The position numbers and the translations under genes were made by a program. A DNA stretch of 64,000 bases from Edaphochlamys debaryana. Taxonomy: Eukaryota > Chlorophyta > Chlorophyceae > Chlamydomonadales. A model generated the notes under the pieces. That model saw nothing but the letters and a program-made list of their open reading frames with translations, did not search any database and was not told where the DNA came from. This document shows, piece after piece, positions 1 through 11,455 of this stretch. The stretch covers positions 46,397-110,396 of the forward strand of contig JAEHOE010000221.1 in the NCBI GenBank assembly GCA_016858145.1, written 5' to 3'. How positions within the stretch are numbered: position 1 is the stretch's first letter; each line of letters opens with the position of its first letter.

Positions 1-1258
1 CCGACGGGGTGCCCCTGGCCTCGCGGCCCTATACGATGCGGTTTTTTGCCACGTTGTTCTCGACAAACTCTGGCCTCGCGGGAGTGCCCCAGGCCTAGCG
101 GGTGCCGTGGCTCTACCTGGCTCCACGTGTGCCTCAGCGCCTACCTCTAGTTCTCCAGCCCCGCCTAGGTAACTGCTCACAAGAGTGCCACAGCTGCCAC
201 AACACTCTGTCAACCACCGCCAACAAGGGCAGGGGTGAGGGGTGGGCAACTCGGGGGCAAAATCGAGTTGCCGGCGTGCACCCCCCTGAAACTGCATCCA
301 ACAGTTCAATACTACTAGCCGTAGCTTTGGGTGCGGCTCCGGCTCCGACCCCGAACCCGGCCGTGACATGGGCGGACCCCGGAGTTGCCCACCACTCACC
401 CCTGAACGAGGGCGCTCAACTAACGGGGTGGTCGTTCTCACCCTTTCTCTCCGCATGGAGGTGTCTGACTTGGCACCGCCTCGCTCTCAGTAGCATGGCC
501 GTTAACATAGGGCAGGAAATGCGTAGTTGCAACAGCGAGGCGAGGTTGGGGCGCACGTGTAGCCGTAACGTGGCTTGACAGGTTGACGTTAGCGCCCTCC
601 TGCGTCTTTCAGCAGCAACACAGCTGCCCTCCACATCACCCCTGCTCCACATGCACCCCTTCTCCCTGGGGTCCGTGACCATGATTCACGGCGATGGAGA
701 GCTCGCCCATACACACGCTTGAACCACAGGCCATCAACCCCGGACGGGGACGCTGCGTTACAGCCAATCCACCCGGGTCATGCACATGCCTTCCCATGCC
801 CCTGCTACCACGTCACAGCACCGTAACGCCGTACCGGCTGATCGTCTTCAGGCCCCTCGCCGGCTTGATGCGCTGCGGCGACGGGGTGGGGCTGAGGGGC
901 CTCGGCGCCCTGGACCGTTGCGGCCGGGTCACGTGAGCACCAGCAGCAGCGGCGTGGGAGAGTAGGTGTGCTGAGGGCACGGGGCGGAGGCTTGAGCGGG
1001 ACAGCGCCGGGGTTGAGGCCCGGGGAGAAGGTGTAGCGAGACACACAGCGGGTGCGGAAGCGTACCAGTTGAGCGGGTGAGCGGGACGAAGCAGCGAGAT
1101 ATAGCAGGGATGCGCAGCGGGAAGCGTGAGCGGGGGCAGAAGCGTTGACGGGTACAGGGGAGAGCGCCTGCTTAAGGCGAGGGGCAGAGAAGCACGATAG
1201 GGCAGATAAGGCGGAGGCAGCAGATGCGGGACTGGAGGGCACTGGGGAGCGGGACTCG
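1..1258 (+). repeat. Left arm of the outer inverted repeat
   Basis: This segment matches the reverse complement of 36,893-39,712 almost base for base. Position 1 pairs with about 39,712 and 1,258 with about 36,893. The only large difference is a 1.57-kb insertion in the other arm, whose empty site lies at 373-376 here. Pro/Ser/Arg-rich open frames on the minus strand are shared by both arms but resemble no known protein, so I read it as non-coding repeat. The repeat continues beyond the left edge of the window. Confidence 0.85.
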
Positions 1259-1633
1259 GGTGCAGGCGGGGGCAGAGCCCGCTGACCAAGGATGCGGGAT
1301 AGCGCGATAGCACCAAGGGCACTGGGGCCAATGGTTGACCTGCTGGGGCCGGTGTCCGGGAACCGAGGGGGCAGGGTGACACGCAGCTGGTCCGCCCTAG
1401 GGTGTGGCCGAGGGCAGCAGTCGTGAGAGGCACAGAGGAAGCTACCGGCAATTGCGGGCAACTGCCAAGGCCCAAGATCCAGGCCCAGATGGCGTCATCA
1501 CAACCTTCCAGAACCGGGGCCTAGAGCCTGCGGTCGAGCCCTGGGCCTCAGAACAGGGCCCAGGCGCGTCATCAAGACCCAATGGGAACCAAGTCTCCAG
1601 AACCATCGATCTGATCCAGAACAATCCGGAAAC
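1259..1633. other. Gene-free spacer
   Basis: This stretch lies between the end of the inverted-repeat arm and the first copy of dispersed repeat family A. It is GC-rich, with short open frames in several phases and no recognisable domain. Confidence 0.4.
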
Positions 1634-2845
1634 GTCCTGCTGCGCAGCGAGGCGGGCTCGCCCCCCGAGAAAAAAATGGGAACGCTATGCTTGCAGGGGC
1701 AGTGCAGCGTCGTCCGGATGATGACGAAGGGGGATGCAGCTCGCCGCAACGAAGGGGGCGGGGAAGTTGAGGGGGAGGGCCGGGTCCACTCTTGGGGCAG
1801 CCCTGGGAGGTGGGCAAGGACTACCGCAACTTCAGCCCCAACAGCAGGGCGTGATGAGCAGGCCGTCCAACCCACCGCTTGGCTCTGAAGCGCGCAGATT
1901 CCCGACTCGTAGAACGACACGGTATGCCATCGCCGGGATGCCCACGTAGTGCCGAGTATTTCAGCATTGCTTCGACCTTCTCTAGCGACGTCTATGCCAA
2001 TGCTCACTATGCTGGCATTCGCGCTTGCGGTATCGCTACGTGCACGTCCCTGCGGGGTGGAAGTTGGCCCCCTCGAGGGGCCTCCAAGCGGGGGGCTGCT
2101 CCACACGCTAAGTCACATCGGTATCCTCCGCCCCCATTGAGGCTACATACTACGCTTTAACACATAGGCGCGGGTCCCAGCAAGGTTGCGGCGAGGTCGC
2201 CCAACACTTTGGCATGCGCGACCATTTCAGCGAGAGTGTGAGAGGAGCCTCTCGCGCCACGCTAAGAGTACACTGTTGATGGCGATAGGCTGGATTTGCG
2301 CAAGGCTCTGGGCAAAATACGCGAAATCGCGCGGGGAGGCATCCCCCCCATAGACCTCTGAACGGATCGGTCCCCCTGCCTCCGATGCGTCGCGCGTTCA
2401 ACTTTCGTGGCCAGCTGTATCTTATCGTAAAACGGCACAAGCGCCTGTAATGCTTCAAAACGGCGGGCTTCTTGAGCTCGGCGGTTCGGCACCCGGCATG
2501 CGGCCGAGTGAATCATCACTGCTCTCAAAAATGAAGTTCGGCGATAACAGGTGGACAAGAGCGAGCAAAGGGCTGTCTGCTTGCGCTCCCGCCCGCAAGC
2601 TGCACGCGGACCGAACCGAATCGGCGGATCGTTCACACTTTGGGGGGACAACTTGACTGTTAGTCTACCACCAGCGTCGCGCTTGTGCCGCCGTCCAGGC
2701 CCTATTCATGCAGCACCAAATTTTAATGTCACTCCCCCATCTCGTCACGTTTTGAGTCAGCCAAGCGTTTCGGGGCGAATTAATCTAAGGGCCGGGGGGT
2801 GCCTTAGACCCCAAAAGCCCTGTCTTGCCCCTGAAGGGGCGAGCC
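1634..2845 (+). repeat. Dispersed repeat family A, copy 1 (about 1.2 kb)
   Basis: Its ends match those of 7,269-8,256. Both copies open with TGCTGCGCAGCGAGGCGGGC followed by a C-run and an A-run. Both close with a block of about 60 bp (2,785-2,845 here) ending CCTGAAGGGGCGAGCC. GGCTCGCCCC near the start and GGGGCGAGCC at the end form a short inverted pair of about 10 bp. The middles are related but diverged. About 55 bp near 1,690-1,745 recur inverted at 17,427-17,480 and in part at 30,469-30,510. No transposase frame is visible, so a non-autonomous mobile repeat is likely. Confidence 0.65.
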
Positions 2846-3115
2846 AATGAAGCAAGCAAACTGCACGAACATATAGTCTGGCCCCCCCCCCTCGAGCTAA
2901 GCAGAGAGGGAGAGGTCCCTTCGGGACGAGAGAGGGATGGAGGGGTGAAGTGTGCCGGGTGCAGGTGGGTGTGCTAGGTGTAGGAGGGACGTGCAGGTGA
3001 AGCGGGTGTCTAGGGTGTCGTTGGGCCAGGTAGGAATGAGTTCAAGTAGGCAGTGAAGGGTTACAAGAGGGCGCAGCCTGCAGATGTGTTGTTGGGTGCC
3101 CCCAGTGCCCCCCCG

Positions 3116-3231
3116 CGTCCGAGCAGCCCAGTCATCGGTGGTTACAATGAGGGACCCCTTCGAGGGGGTCTAAGCGCAGAACGCTCCGACCGGCTGGTCG
3201 ACCACACGGGCTTGCCGCCTGCAAGCCTGGG
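3116..3231 (-). repeat. Short 3'-tail repeat, also at 46,283-46,413
   Basis: This block of about 115 bp shares a GGTTACAATGAGGGACCCC-like core and a CACGGGCTTGCC-CCTGCAAGCC end with 46,283-46,413. It lies downstream, on the minus strand, of the L1-type ORF1 at 3,378-4,241. It may therefore be the 3' untranslated tail of that element. Confidence 0.5.
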
Positions 3232-3377
3232 TGCCCCCTAACAGTAGCCCACAAGGGCGGTGAGCCACGGCTATCACCAACGAAGCCTCAGCTAGGGAGC
3301 CGCCAAGGGGAGTGTCCCCGCCCGTCCGTGGGCCACCGACCGCAAGGGCTGGATAGCCACACACCATGCCCCCGGGC

Positions 3378-4241
3378 TCACAGATAACCTTGCCGCATCC
3401 ACCCCTCCCCCTCTAAGTACAGGATATCCGCCCCTTTGATCCAGCGAGGCTTGAGGCCCTTTGTGCGGAGCCTAGCGAAGAGTGGCTGCCGCTTTTTCCG
3501 CAGCGCCCTCCCTAGGGCCGTGAGGTAGGGCGCCACCACCACCCCGCTCGCCTCCCGCACCTCCTTAGCCCGCAGGCGGAACTCCGCCCGCTGTGCGGTC
3601 GTCACCCCCAGCACGACGTTCCAGCCCCCCTCACCCTTCCAGCACCGCTGGACTGACGCGCTAAGCTGGCTGGCGCCCGATGGGCCCAGGCCTGACAGGT
3701 CGCCCGACTTCAGCCGGTCGGCCATCTGGTCCGAAACCCCCCGCAGCAGCAGCCGGCCTGGGTCCTCCATGGGGGTGTTCTCCACGATCAGCTCGGTAAT
3801 CCGCTCCACGCGGTTGATGTCCTTGAAGATTTTGTCGGCGTCGTTGTCGGCGAGCGTGAACGCCTCGAAGACATTGGTTTTGTGGGAAGCGAGCTCCTCC
3901 CTAAGCGTGGATACGTCGCGCTGCAGGGCAGCGTGTCGCTCAGCGGCGGCCCGCAGCTCGTCGCGGACTTTGGCGGCCAGCTCGTTGACCGCGTGGACGA
4001 TACCCTCCCTCAGAGCGGGCGAGTGAATGCAGCGCAGCTTCTCTAGCACCGAATCCAGGAGCGCCACAAAGTCGGCCTGAATCCGCTTCGCCTCGGGACA
4101 CATGGCAGCCTCGCCCTCAGCTCGCTCCGCCTCGCAAGCCTTGTGCTCAGCTCTCGCTTCGGCCCTAGCCTTCCGGTGAGCCGCCTGCTCGGCTGGTGTG
4201 CCAATGTTGTGTATCCAATTCCTTCCGTAGGAGCGAGACAT
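3378..4241 (-). CDS. L1-type LINE ORF1-like protein (coiled coil plus RNA-binding C-terminus)
   Basis: An open frame of 287 aa, taking the Met of MSRSYGRNW at 4,241 as the start; the frame continues about 104 codons further upstream, but that part looks non-coding. Residues about 15-60 are highly charged (KARAEARAEHKACEAERAE). A heptad-like helix follows (AAERHAALQRDVSTLREELA). The C-terminal third has the L1 ORF1p / Transposase_22 layout: a region around VVLGVTTAQRAEFRLRAKEV, then ALRKKRQPLFARLR and a basic KGLKPRWIKGADILYL segment. Such proteins bind their own RNA as trimers. No ORF2 (endonuclease/RT) follows; only about 260 bp of tail and the repeat at 3,116-3,231 do. It is therefore an orphan or a non-autonomous ORF1 element. 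The family assignment rests on architecture. Confidence 0.6.
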   Translation of the reverse strand: MSRSYGRNWIHNIGTPAEQAAHRKARAEARAEHKACEAERAEGEAAMCPEAKRIQADFVALLDSVLEKLRCIHSPALREGIVHAVNELAAKVRDELRAAAERHAALQRDVSTLREELASHKTNVFEAFTLADNDADKIFKDINRVERITELIVENTPMEDPGRLLLRGVSDQMADRLKSGDLSGLGPSGASQLSASVQRCWKGEGGWNVVLGVTTAQRAEFRLRAKEVREASGVVVAPYLTALGRALRKKRQPLFARLRTKGLKPRWIKGADILYLEGEGWMRQGYL

Positions 4242-5167
4242 GGCGGCTACCGTAGGGCTAGGTCCTACGCGTGGTGTGTATTGTGTATTGTGTATTGTGT
4301 CCAGCCCAGGACCCGTGAAGGGTGCGTTGTCAGAGTGCAGAGGAGGATTGAGGTGCGTACAGAATGACTGGATCGAACCCAGGAGTAGGCAATAAACGCC
4401 CTTTGCCGAAGTGAGAGTGAGCCATACACGCGCGACACAGCAAGCAAGGCCCAGCAGCGGCGGCAACCAGGAGTGGGGGTGGCTCACAGAAGCGTAAAGA
4501 ATACCCGAAAGCAACTGCAGAGTCGAGTAGCAGGGGTGTGGGGGACGCCTCAAGAGGTGTTAACAAAACCCAACCAGGAAAGCAGCACACAACGGACAGC
4601 AGTGTAACACATGCAGTTGCACCCTGATGGGGACCAATTGGCCTTGATGCAATGCGGCACAAAGAACCGCTGCTGTGGCAGTACCACAGAGGCCTGAACG
4701 GCGCAAAGGACCCACCATGGGCAACATAACAATGGGCCAGGGCATGAAATGGCGCCAGCACGCCCTAAAGATGGACATGTGGCCAGGAGGCAATGCGAGG
4801 GCTGGTTCAGCAGCCTGCCGAGTCCCCTTGCTGGACACGAAGCGAGCGACCGATGAGGAGACGTGAGGCAACGTGATTGTGGCCCAGGGCAGACCAGGTG
4901 CGCCCGACTAGCGGGAGGCACTCGGGCCGGCGGAGCTAGGGCCTGCGCCATCGCTTGAGGGAGGGGTGGTGTGGTGCTGTGGGGGCACGCCAGCGGCGTG
5001 CCACACGTCAGGCATGTCCGCCAGCACGGCGTGTGCCAGGTCCAGCAGCACCGCATTCAGCGGGGGTGCCGCGAAGGCCTCCGCGCCACCGGCTCCGCCG
5101 CCGGGCAGTTCGAAGTTTCCGGCGGCGGCGGCCCAGACAGCAGCAGGGGGCGGGGAGCAGGAGGGTT
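4242..5167. other. Intergenic or repeat-flank sequence without a supported gene
   Basis: It holds a short TGTGTATTG microrepeat at about 4,277-4,300, upstream of the ORF1 element on the minus strand, and GC-rich shadow frames beyond. No domain or splice-consistent exon set was found. Confidence 0.35.
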
Positions 5168-5700
5168 GCTTCCCAGCTCGCGGCGATGTCGGCACGTACG
5201 GGTGCGGCTTTGTTTCGCTTACTCTGAAACGTTGAGAGGGCAGTGCTGGCTGCGGGCGCAAGGACAATCTTGTCGTCAGGCAGGCCGGCAACACGCCCAG
5301 CAATGAAACGCCGCCACCCTCACTTGTTCATGTTCAAATCGCCATTCTTAACGACGCGGCACCAGGCTCCACCAGCGAACCTGCGATTCAGTGTGCTGGC
5401 AATTGTGGGTTGCATGCGGTTGAGCCCTGCGGTTGAGCTTCCCTGCTCGCGGCGAGGTCAGCACGGGTGCCGCTTTGTTTCGCTTACGTTGAAACGTTGC
5501 AAGGGCAGTGCTGGCTGCGGGCGCAACGTGAGTCGTTGTCGTCAGGCAGGCCGGCAACACGCCCAGCAATGTAACGCTGCCACGCTCACTTGTTCATATT
5601 GAGAGCGCCATTCTCAACGACGCGGCACCACGCTGGACCAGAGAACCTGCGTTTTGGTGTGTGCCCAATTGCCGGCGTCGCTCGCGGTTCAGCCCTCGGT
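5168..5700 (+). repeat. Tandem duplication, about 271-bp period, two copies
   Basis: Two imperfect copies start near 5,168 and 5,438. Each carries GCTTTGTTTCGCTTAC, then GGCAGTGCTGGCTGCGGGCG, then GGCAGGCCGGCAACACGCCC, then a CTCACTTGTTCAT block. Substitutions and small indels separate the copies. No coding content is recognised. Confidence 0.8.
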
Positions 5701-6074
5701 CGGCCGCAACCTAGCTCACTTGAAAGTGTCGCCTGTGTTATGTGCCGTCGCCACGCACACAAGCAGCAGCGCCTGCAACGCCACGACAGCCTTGGAGGTC
5801 CCCATGGCCGCGGTATTCGCGGCCACGTGTCACGTAGGTGTCTACGATGCTCGGTGGGCGTCCGGTGTGTGGGGGAGTGGGGCGGGAAGAACGCGCGCAT
5901 CGACAAGCCCACGTCCCAATGAACAAGCATGCCGTAATGGCCGAGCGAAAGGGCCTAGGCCTGACGTTAGGCTTGTTGCGCACAGGTCGTTTCCCACTCG
6001 CGCGCCCCTACGCCTGACTCTGCGAACACAATGTGCGCCTGGCGTCCGCGTCGTCAGGGTCGCGTTGTCAGGAT
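5701..6074. other. Gene-free spacer between two tandem blocks
   Basis: No repeat pair, domain or splice pattern was recognised between the 271-bp and the 130-bp tandem blocks. Confidence 0.3.
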
Positions 6075-6435
6075 CGACCGCATCCTTGTCGGCCGTCGGG
6101 TCCCGGCCGTTCGCCGCTAGAGCTAGGGTGGGTGGTGCTGCCATTGTGTAGCCGCACGGCAGGTCGGCTGGGTCGCTCGTTGACTGCTGGGCCACGCGAT
6201 TAATGTCGCCTCCTTCCACCGGCCGTCGCGTCCCGTCCGATTGCCGCTTGCGCTAGGGTGGGTGGGTGGGGCCTGGTGTAGCCGCACGGCAGGTCGGCTG
6301 GGTCGCTCGTTGACTGCAGGGCCGCGCGATTAATGTCGCCTCCCGTTTCCATCGGCAGTCGCGTCCCGGCCGTTTGCCGCCTTGCGCTGGGGTGGGTGGG
6401 TGGGGCCCTTGTGTAGTCAAACGGCAGGTCGGCTG
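6075..6435 (+). repeat. Tandem repeat, 130-135-bp period, about 2.5 copies
   Basis: The word CGGCAGGTCGGCTGGG recurs about 130-135 bp apart (near 6,148, 6,278 and 6,413). It is followed by TCGCTCGTTGACTGC and CGATTAATGTCGCCTCC in the first two copies. A TAGGGTGGGTGG track precedes each copy. Confidence 0.8.
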
Positions 6436-7268
6436 GGCGGCGGGCTGCGTGCGGGGGACTGACCTTCCAGTCGAGTTCGTTCGTCAGGTAGAGTTCATCC
6501 TGTCTCGGGGGGGGGGACCACACACGACACAGCACGCAACGGCTGCCATCAGGCAGGTAGAGCCCGCCCCCTTTCAGGCTGCTGTCTACGCTCCTCCTCC
6601 GGCGGCTCTTGGATATGCTTGTGGCTCTGCTGCCTGCCTGCTTCACCCTGCTGGCATGCGCCCTCGAGCAAGTTCCTGACTCCGCTTTCGCTCTGCTCCG
6701 GCTGTTCTCCCGTCACTCACAGGGCTACAACGGTGTGGTACGGAGGGGACGGGAACGCGTGCGAGCCGCCGGACAGCTGACTGACATGTCGCCACTCGCC
6801 AGGAGCTGAGGTATGGGGCCCAAATGTTCTCATGGATGCGGAAAAGGGGAGTAGGCGGAGAGATAGCAGGAACCTAGCTTTTTGAGGCGGGGTCTTGTCG
6901 CTGTGGCTTGGCGGCGCGGCGTTGTTAGGAAGCAGAATGTTACAGCGGGTGCCGCCCCCAGTGCGTACAACGCAGTGTGAGGGCGGACTTGACGGAGCAA
7001 CAGCCCCCAGAATCCGATGCCCCCCGGCCGCGAGACCGGAAGCTCCCTGGTCACCGCACATCAGCGCCTCCACCTAGCCAGAACGTCACATGCGCAGGTC
7101 AAGAGCCAAGCGGTGCCGCAGCTACCGAGCTCAGGTCATCGCACTCAGTCCCAGGGTGCACACAGGCCAACCCCACAGGACAGCATCAACCGTACAGCGG
7201 CCACAGGGCCGCAATTTTCACCCGTCCGAAGCGGACGACGAATCATCATCAAGAGGCACAGTGCAAAT
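6436..7268. other. Gene-free segment with a 130-bp dispersed repeat
   Basis: About 130 bp at 6,610-6,740 recur in diverged form at 31,185-31,310, sharing GGCATGCGCC then AAGTTCCTGAC-CCGCTT and TTCTCCCGTC-TTCACAGG. It is a dispersed repeat of unknown class. No gene is supported. Confidence 0.45.
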
Positions 7269-8256
7269 GTCCTGCTGCGCAGCGAGGCGGGCTCGCCCCC
7301 CACAAAAAATCACGGCCGTGTGAGACGCTATTAGCGTGCCGCCTTCCCGCAGCCCTGTATGTCACGCGGCGTGATGGGGTGGGAAGGCTGTGTGTGGGGG
7401 GGGGGGGAATGGTTGCAGTCCTGCAGGCGTGCTGAGGAAGCAAGGCGAGAGGCCGAGAGGGGCCCACTGCAGGAGTCATGTTGCTCTGCAGTCCATCATC
7501 GGGGCAGCCCAGGGAGGTGGGCAACGAAGTGGAGAGCACCGAGCGACACCCCCTGCACAGCTGCTGCCAGCTACCCCCGTCGAGCTTCTCTAGCGGCTCC
7601 ACTTGCGGATGTTCATGGTGCTGAAATCCGTGCTTGCGGTGTATCGCTAGGTGCGGCCTGCTTTTGTCCCCGCATCCGATGCGTCGCGCGCTCAACTTTC
7701 GCTCTATACCTTGCCGGAAACACATAACTACGTTATTAACGAATTACTTTAGACTCCTCCAGGCTTCTCCGGCCACGGCGTCACGTCCCCGTTGCGTTCT
7801 CGGGTTGGGTGTGTCGCGTGGGCGTACCACGGCGTGGCACGGGCGTGAGAGCACGTTATGCAGCTATTGAGCTTTGGTATTACTTGGAGCTTCAGCGTTC
7901 TCGGCGGTTCTCGCGTGTTGGCGTGGGACATGCCGGGGCTGCACTCACAAAAGAAGTAAGGCGATGGGACAATGCGAAAAAACGGCTGCCTGCTTACAGT
8001 TCCGCTCAAGCCAGCGGCACGCGGCGCAGGACCGAATCGGCGCATCGTTCACACTTTTGGGGGAAATCGCACCTACCTTTTAGACTACCCGTAGTGCTAC
8101 GCCAGCGCTGCCGTCCAGTGCCTATTCATAAGGCCGGGAATTCTAATTTCTCTGCCCCGTCTCGTCCCGTTCTCACTCTGTCAGGGCGAATTAAACTAAG
8201 GGCCGGGGGGTGCCTGAGACCCCAAAAGCCCTGTCTTGCCCCTGAAGGGGCGAGCC
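7269..8256 (+). repeat. Dispersed repeat family A, copy 2 (about 0.99 kb)
   Basis: It has the same ends as 1,634-2,845: TGCTGCGCAGCGAGGCGGGC at the left, and at the right the block ending CCTGAAGGGGCGAGCC. It is about 220 bp shorter inside and contains an uninterrupted G-run at about 7,397-7,408. The minus-strand LINE at 8,260-11,455 abuts its right end within a few bases, so the LINE probably inserted against or into this repeat. Confidence 0.65.
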
Positions 8257-8259
8257 AAC

Positions 8260-10138
8260 CACGTCCCCGCTAGCAGAAGAGCCCAGGAACACGTGGCTAC
8301 CCGAAACCACATCCCAACCGCGTGGCCGCGAACCCAGCGCCGCAAAGGACCACAGCCGGGACACGAAGTCAGCAATCACGCATGCCCCCACACGGCGCAC
8401 ACAGGCGGCGGGCACCGTCCCACGCGGGCCACACCGGGCACCTTACAACGCCTGCCGCCCCTTCTCCTTCGCAGCAACGGCCGCCAGGCACACAACATCC
8501 CACACCGGCTGCACAAATCCGTTCGTGGGGGGCTGCACCAGCCAAAGGTGATTTCGTTTTATGTACTCGCAAAGGGCCGTTGCAACGGGGCAAGACCAAA
8601 AGTGATGCTCCCTAGGCCCGTGCGTCATCAAGGCACCACAGGGGCAGCGGGGTGCACCGGCGGCCTGGTGCCGGTTCCGAGGCGCCCCGGTCCCGAACAC
8701 GACGCACCCGCACCCGCATCCCCCTCCGCCGCCGCGGCCTGCGCCGCCCGGCGCTCATGCCAAGCGAAGAACGCAAAGCCGTTGAGGGCCAGCCGCCAGA
8801 AGGGCTCCTTGTGCTCATCCTCCCAGCGCAGGCCCCACACACGCGCATGGGTGCTCAGCAGCGCAGCCAGGGCAGCGGCAGGCGCCGGGCCGGCGAGGCC
8901 GAGCGCCTGCGACACGAAGGCCCCGTGCTACGCATCCAGCGCCGCCATGCGGGGCGCCAGCTGCAGAGACGTGGCCACCTTGACCGACAGCGCAGCAACG
9001 GGGACGACCGTGGCCCAAGGCGCCAGCCCAGCGCCTCCAGGCAAGCCCGCCAGGCAGCCCGGGGCTCCCAGGAGGCGGCAGGCCCTGCAGCCAGCGCAGC
9101 GCGCGCTGCAGCTGCCCACCCATCGGGAAGGCGGCCAAGCAGCGCCGCAAGCCGCTCCAGCGCCGACAGCCCATCCTGCAGCGCGGAGTCGAGCTGGGAG
9201 TGGTCGTAGCCCTGGTCCTCGGGGCCCCAGAGGCGCAGCACGGTCCGGAGCACACGCCGTCGGTACATAAGGGTCCAACGCCGCCGCTGACGGGGGGATG
9301 GCGGCTGCCCAGGCCGCAGCGCAGCCCGCTCAGCCCGGACACCGCGGAGCGCGTCCCAGCAGCGCACAGCCACCCAACGGAGGTAAGGGAGCCGAGGGCG
9401 AACAGGTCGCCGGCGGCAGCGGGGAGCGCCGGATTCCACCACAGCGGAGCGGCAGCGCACCAGGGGCCCGCCGCCAGGGCTTCAGGGCGGATGACCTCCA
9501 CGGGGGCAGGGGCCCGAAGTCACCCACCAGGCGCACGAAGGCCGGACACGGAGCGCTGCTGGCCAGGGCGCCGAGGTCATCACCACGGAGGGCCAGCAGG
9601 CACAGCGGGTGGGCGGCGCGGCGGAGCCGCAGCAGCTGGGCCAGGCCGACCTGAACCCAGCCACGGAGGGGTGTACGGCGAGAGGCCGCACGCACCCAGC
9701 AGGAGCCGCGCCGCCAGGACTGCCTGGCGGCCCTGCACATGCTCCACGAAGGGCAGCAGCCCAAAGCCAACCGCAGGGGGCAGGGCGAGGCAGGTGGCGC
9801 CAAGGCCGGGCCCGCGGGCGGCGGCGGCCGCCGAGCCAGGGGCGGCCGAGCGATCGACAACAGTGGTCACGGCCGTGCTGAGGGCCGCCAGGTCGGCGGC
9901 CGGAGGCAGGCCCGCGAATTCGAGGTGGTACAGGACCCGGCTGAGCGCATACCCACTCACTGCCGCCGCCCGGCCAAAGGCGGACAGGGGGAGAGCAGCG
10001 ACGCGGGGCAGAGTTGCCAGAGCTGGTGCCAGGCTGGGGGCCGGAAGGTCAGCGCCGTTGGAGAAACGCACGCCCAGCGTCTTGGACTCGTTCCGCCCCA
10101 TCGCCAGGATCGGCGGGGGCGGAGACAAAGGCGGTGCA
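8260..10138 (-). pseudogene. LINE post-RT region and C-terminus, several frames
   Basis: Downstream of YADD the family signature continues. It includes SKTLGVRFSNGADLPAP (near 10,080), PLSAFGRAAAVSGYALSRVL, then LAAGPWCAAAPLWWNPALP (about 9,470). Next come HKEPFWRLALNGFAFFAWHE (about 8,800), CPCGALM...HHFWSCPV (about 8,630) and VWDVVCLAAVAAKEKGRQAL (about 8,500). The end is a diverged WDVVSGSHVFLG. The CCHC-like motif is typical of LINE ORF2 C-termini. Blocks switch frame repeatedly, so this is decayed sequence. Confidence 0.75.
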
Positions 10139-10142
10139 GTCA

Positions 10143-11420
10143 TCAGCGTACATACTGGGAGGCGGTTTGGCAGAGCGCCGGGGGCCCCAGGCCGAACCCC
10201 TGGCTCTTCAGCCACGAGAGCAGCGCCTTCGCCACCGCCAGATAGAGCAGCGGCGCCAGCGGGCAGCCGTGACGCACCCCCGCGGCCATGGGCACCCAGG
10301 ACGGCATCTCGCCGTTGACGAGCCCGGCAGCCCGCGTGCCTGTGTGCAGCCGCCGCCCCCACGCCAGGAAGCCGGCGCCCACCCCCAGCTCCTCGAGGCA
10401 GGCGAACAGGAAGTCGCGGTCCACGGTGTCGTAGGCCTTGTAGAAGTCCAGGAACAGGGCGAAGCCAGACTCCCCCATGGCGTCCAGGAGGGCAGGGAGG
10501 AGCTGGAGCAGCAGGACGTTGTCGGCGATGCGGCGGTGGCGGAGGAAGGCGGTCTGCTCGGGAGCGATGGCGTCACCAAGCAGAGGCAGCAGGCGCCGCA
10601 CCTGGACGCGGGCAAGGGTGCGGTAGTCGGTATCAAGCAGCGTGATGAGGCGGTAGTTGAAGGGCTCCACGGGATCGCCAGCCTTAAAGGAGGAGGAGAT
10701 GACACCGTCCAGGAAGCCGGCGGGGACGGAGCCGGAGGGGAGGATGGCAAAGTACACGCTGGCAAGCAATGGGGCGAAGAAGGTGGGGAAGGCTTGGTAG
10801 AGCTCCACAGGAATCCCATCAACGCCCGGGGCACGACCCGAGGGGGAAGCCGCCAAGGCATCAGCCACCTCGGAAGCTGACACCTCGCTGCCGCCCAGAG
10901 CGTCAATTTGGTCAGGCGGCAGGCGGCGGCCGTCCGCACGCAGAGCTGCGAACACCGCTGCACGAGCACCGGGCGAGGGTGGAGAGGGGCGGCAGACGCC
11001 GCTCCAGTAGTCAGCCACCGCTTGAGCCATGTCACGGGGGTTGCAGGAGAGCCCACGCCCAGGGCAGCGGAGGGCGGCGATGCGGCGGCAGGCGCCAGGG
11101 GGGCGCACGAGGCGGGTAAGGGCTGTGGAGGGCCGCTCACCTGCCCGCAGCCACGCCCAGCGGGTCTTGCGCGCGAGGCCCGCAGAGGCTTCTCGTGCGG
11201 CGGCGGCGGCGTGAGCCCGGGCGGCCACAGCCTGGGCGGCTGCAGCAGCGCTGGCGGCGGAGCCGGGCGCTGCCGCCTCCAACGAAGCACACGCCGCGTC
11301 GGCCGCCGCCGCAGCGGCGGCCTCCTCCGCTGAGCAGAACACGTGGCGCCGCAACCCGGAAGAGCGGGGCCACCAGCGCAGCAGGGCGGCGGACTCCACG
11401 GGCGCCGCAGGCACCCGCAC
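10143..11420 (-). pseudogene. LINE reverse transcriptase, frameshifted between motifs B and C
   Basis: A 425-codon open frame holds the fingers and palm of a non-LTR reverse transcriptase. Motifs in order: GRAPGVDGIP (about 195), NYRLITLLD (about 255), PEQTAFLRHRRIADN (about 287), motif A LFLDFYKAYDTVD (about 322) with its catalytic Asp, and motif B GVRHGCPLAP (about 381). The catalytic YADD exists but in another frame (10,139-10,150), so the frame is broken just before it. About 30 codons that should follow YADD are also missing. An Ala-rich stretch (residues 33-80) precedes the RT domain. The element cannot make an active enzyme from this copy. Confidence 0.85.
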
Positions 11421-11455
11421 CGCCAGCCAGTCGTGCAGCTCGGACCGCTGATAGG

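Larger units (their letters stand above)
8260..11455 (-). mobile_element. LINE retrotransposon, 5'-truncated and degenerate
   Basis: Read on the minus strand, translated similarity runs from a pre-RT linker (about 11,455) through RT motifs, a long post-RT region and a CCHC-like CPCG...HHFWSC zinc motif (8,700-8,620). It ends with the family C-terminus (about 8,270). At least four frame changes break the ORF. Three other fragments of the same family lie at 22,560-24,214, 36,170-36,826 and 46,822-48,510, which is how the broken frames could be linked. The missing 5' end fits incomplete target-primed reverse transcription. Confidence 0.8.

Noticed and set aside
805..1475. Two overlapping 220-codon Pro/Ser-rich frames near the left edge
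   Set aside because: Both frames are open together and both also exist in the inverted copy; no signal peptide, domain or splice pattern supports either.
4330..4400. Perfect B-box-like GGTTCGATCC on the minus strand
   Set aside because: The T-stem pairs poorly and no acceptor stem or good A-box can be placed, so it is not a tRNA gene.
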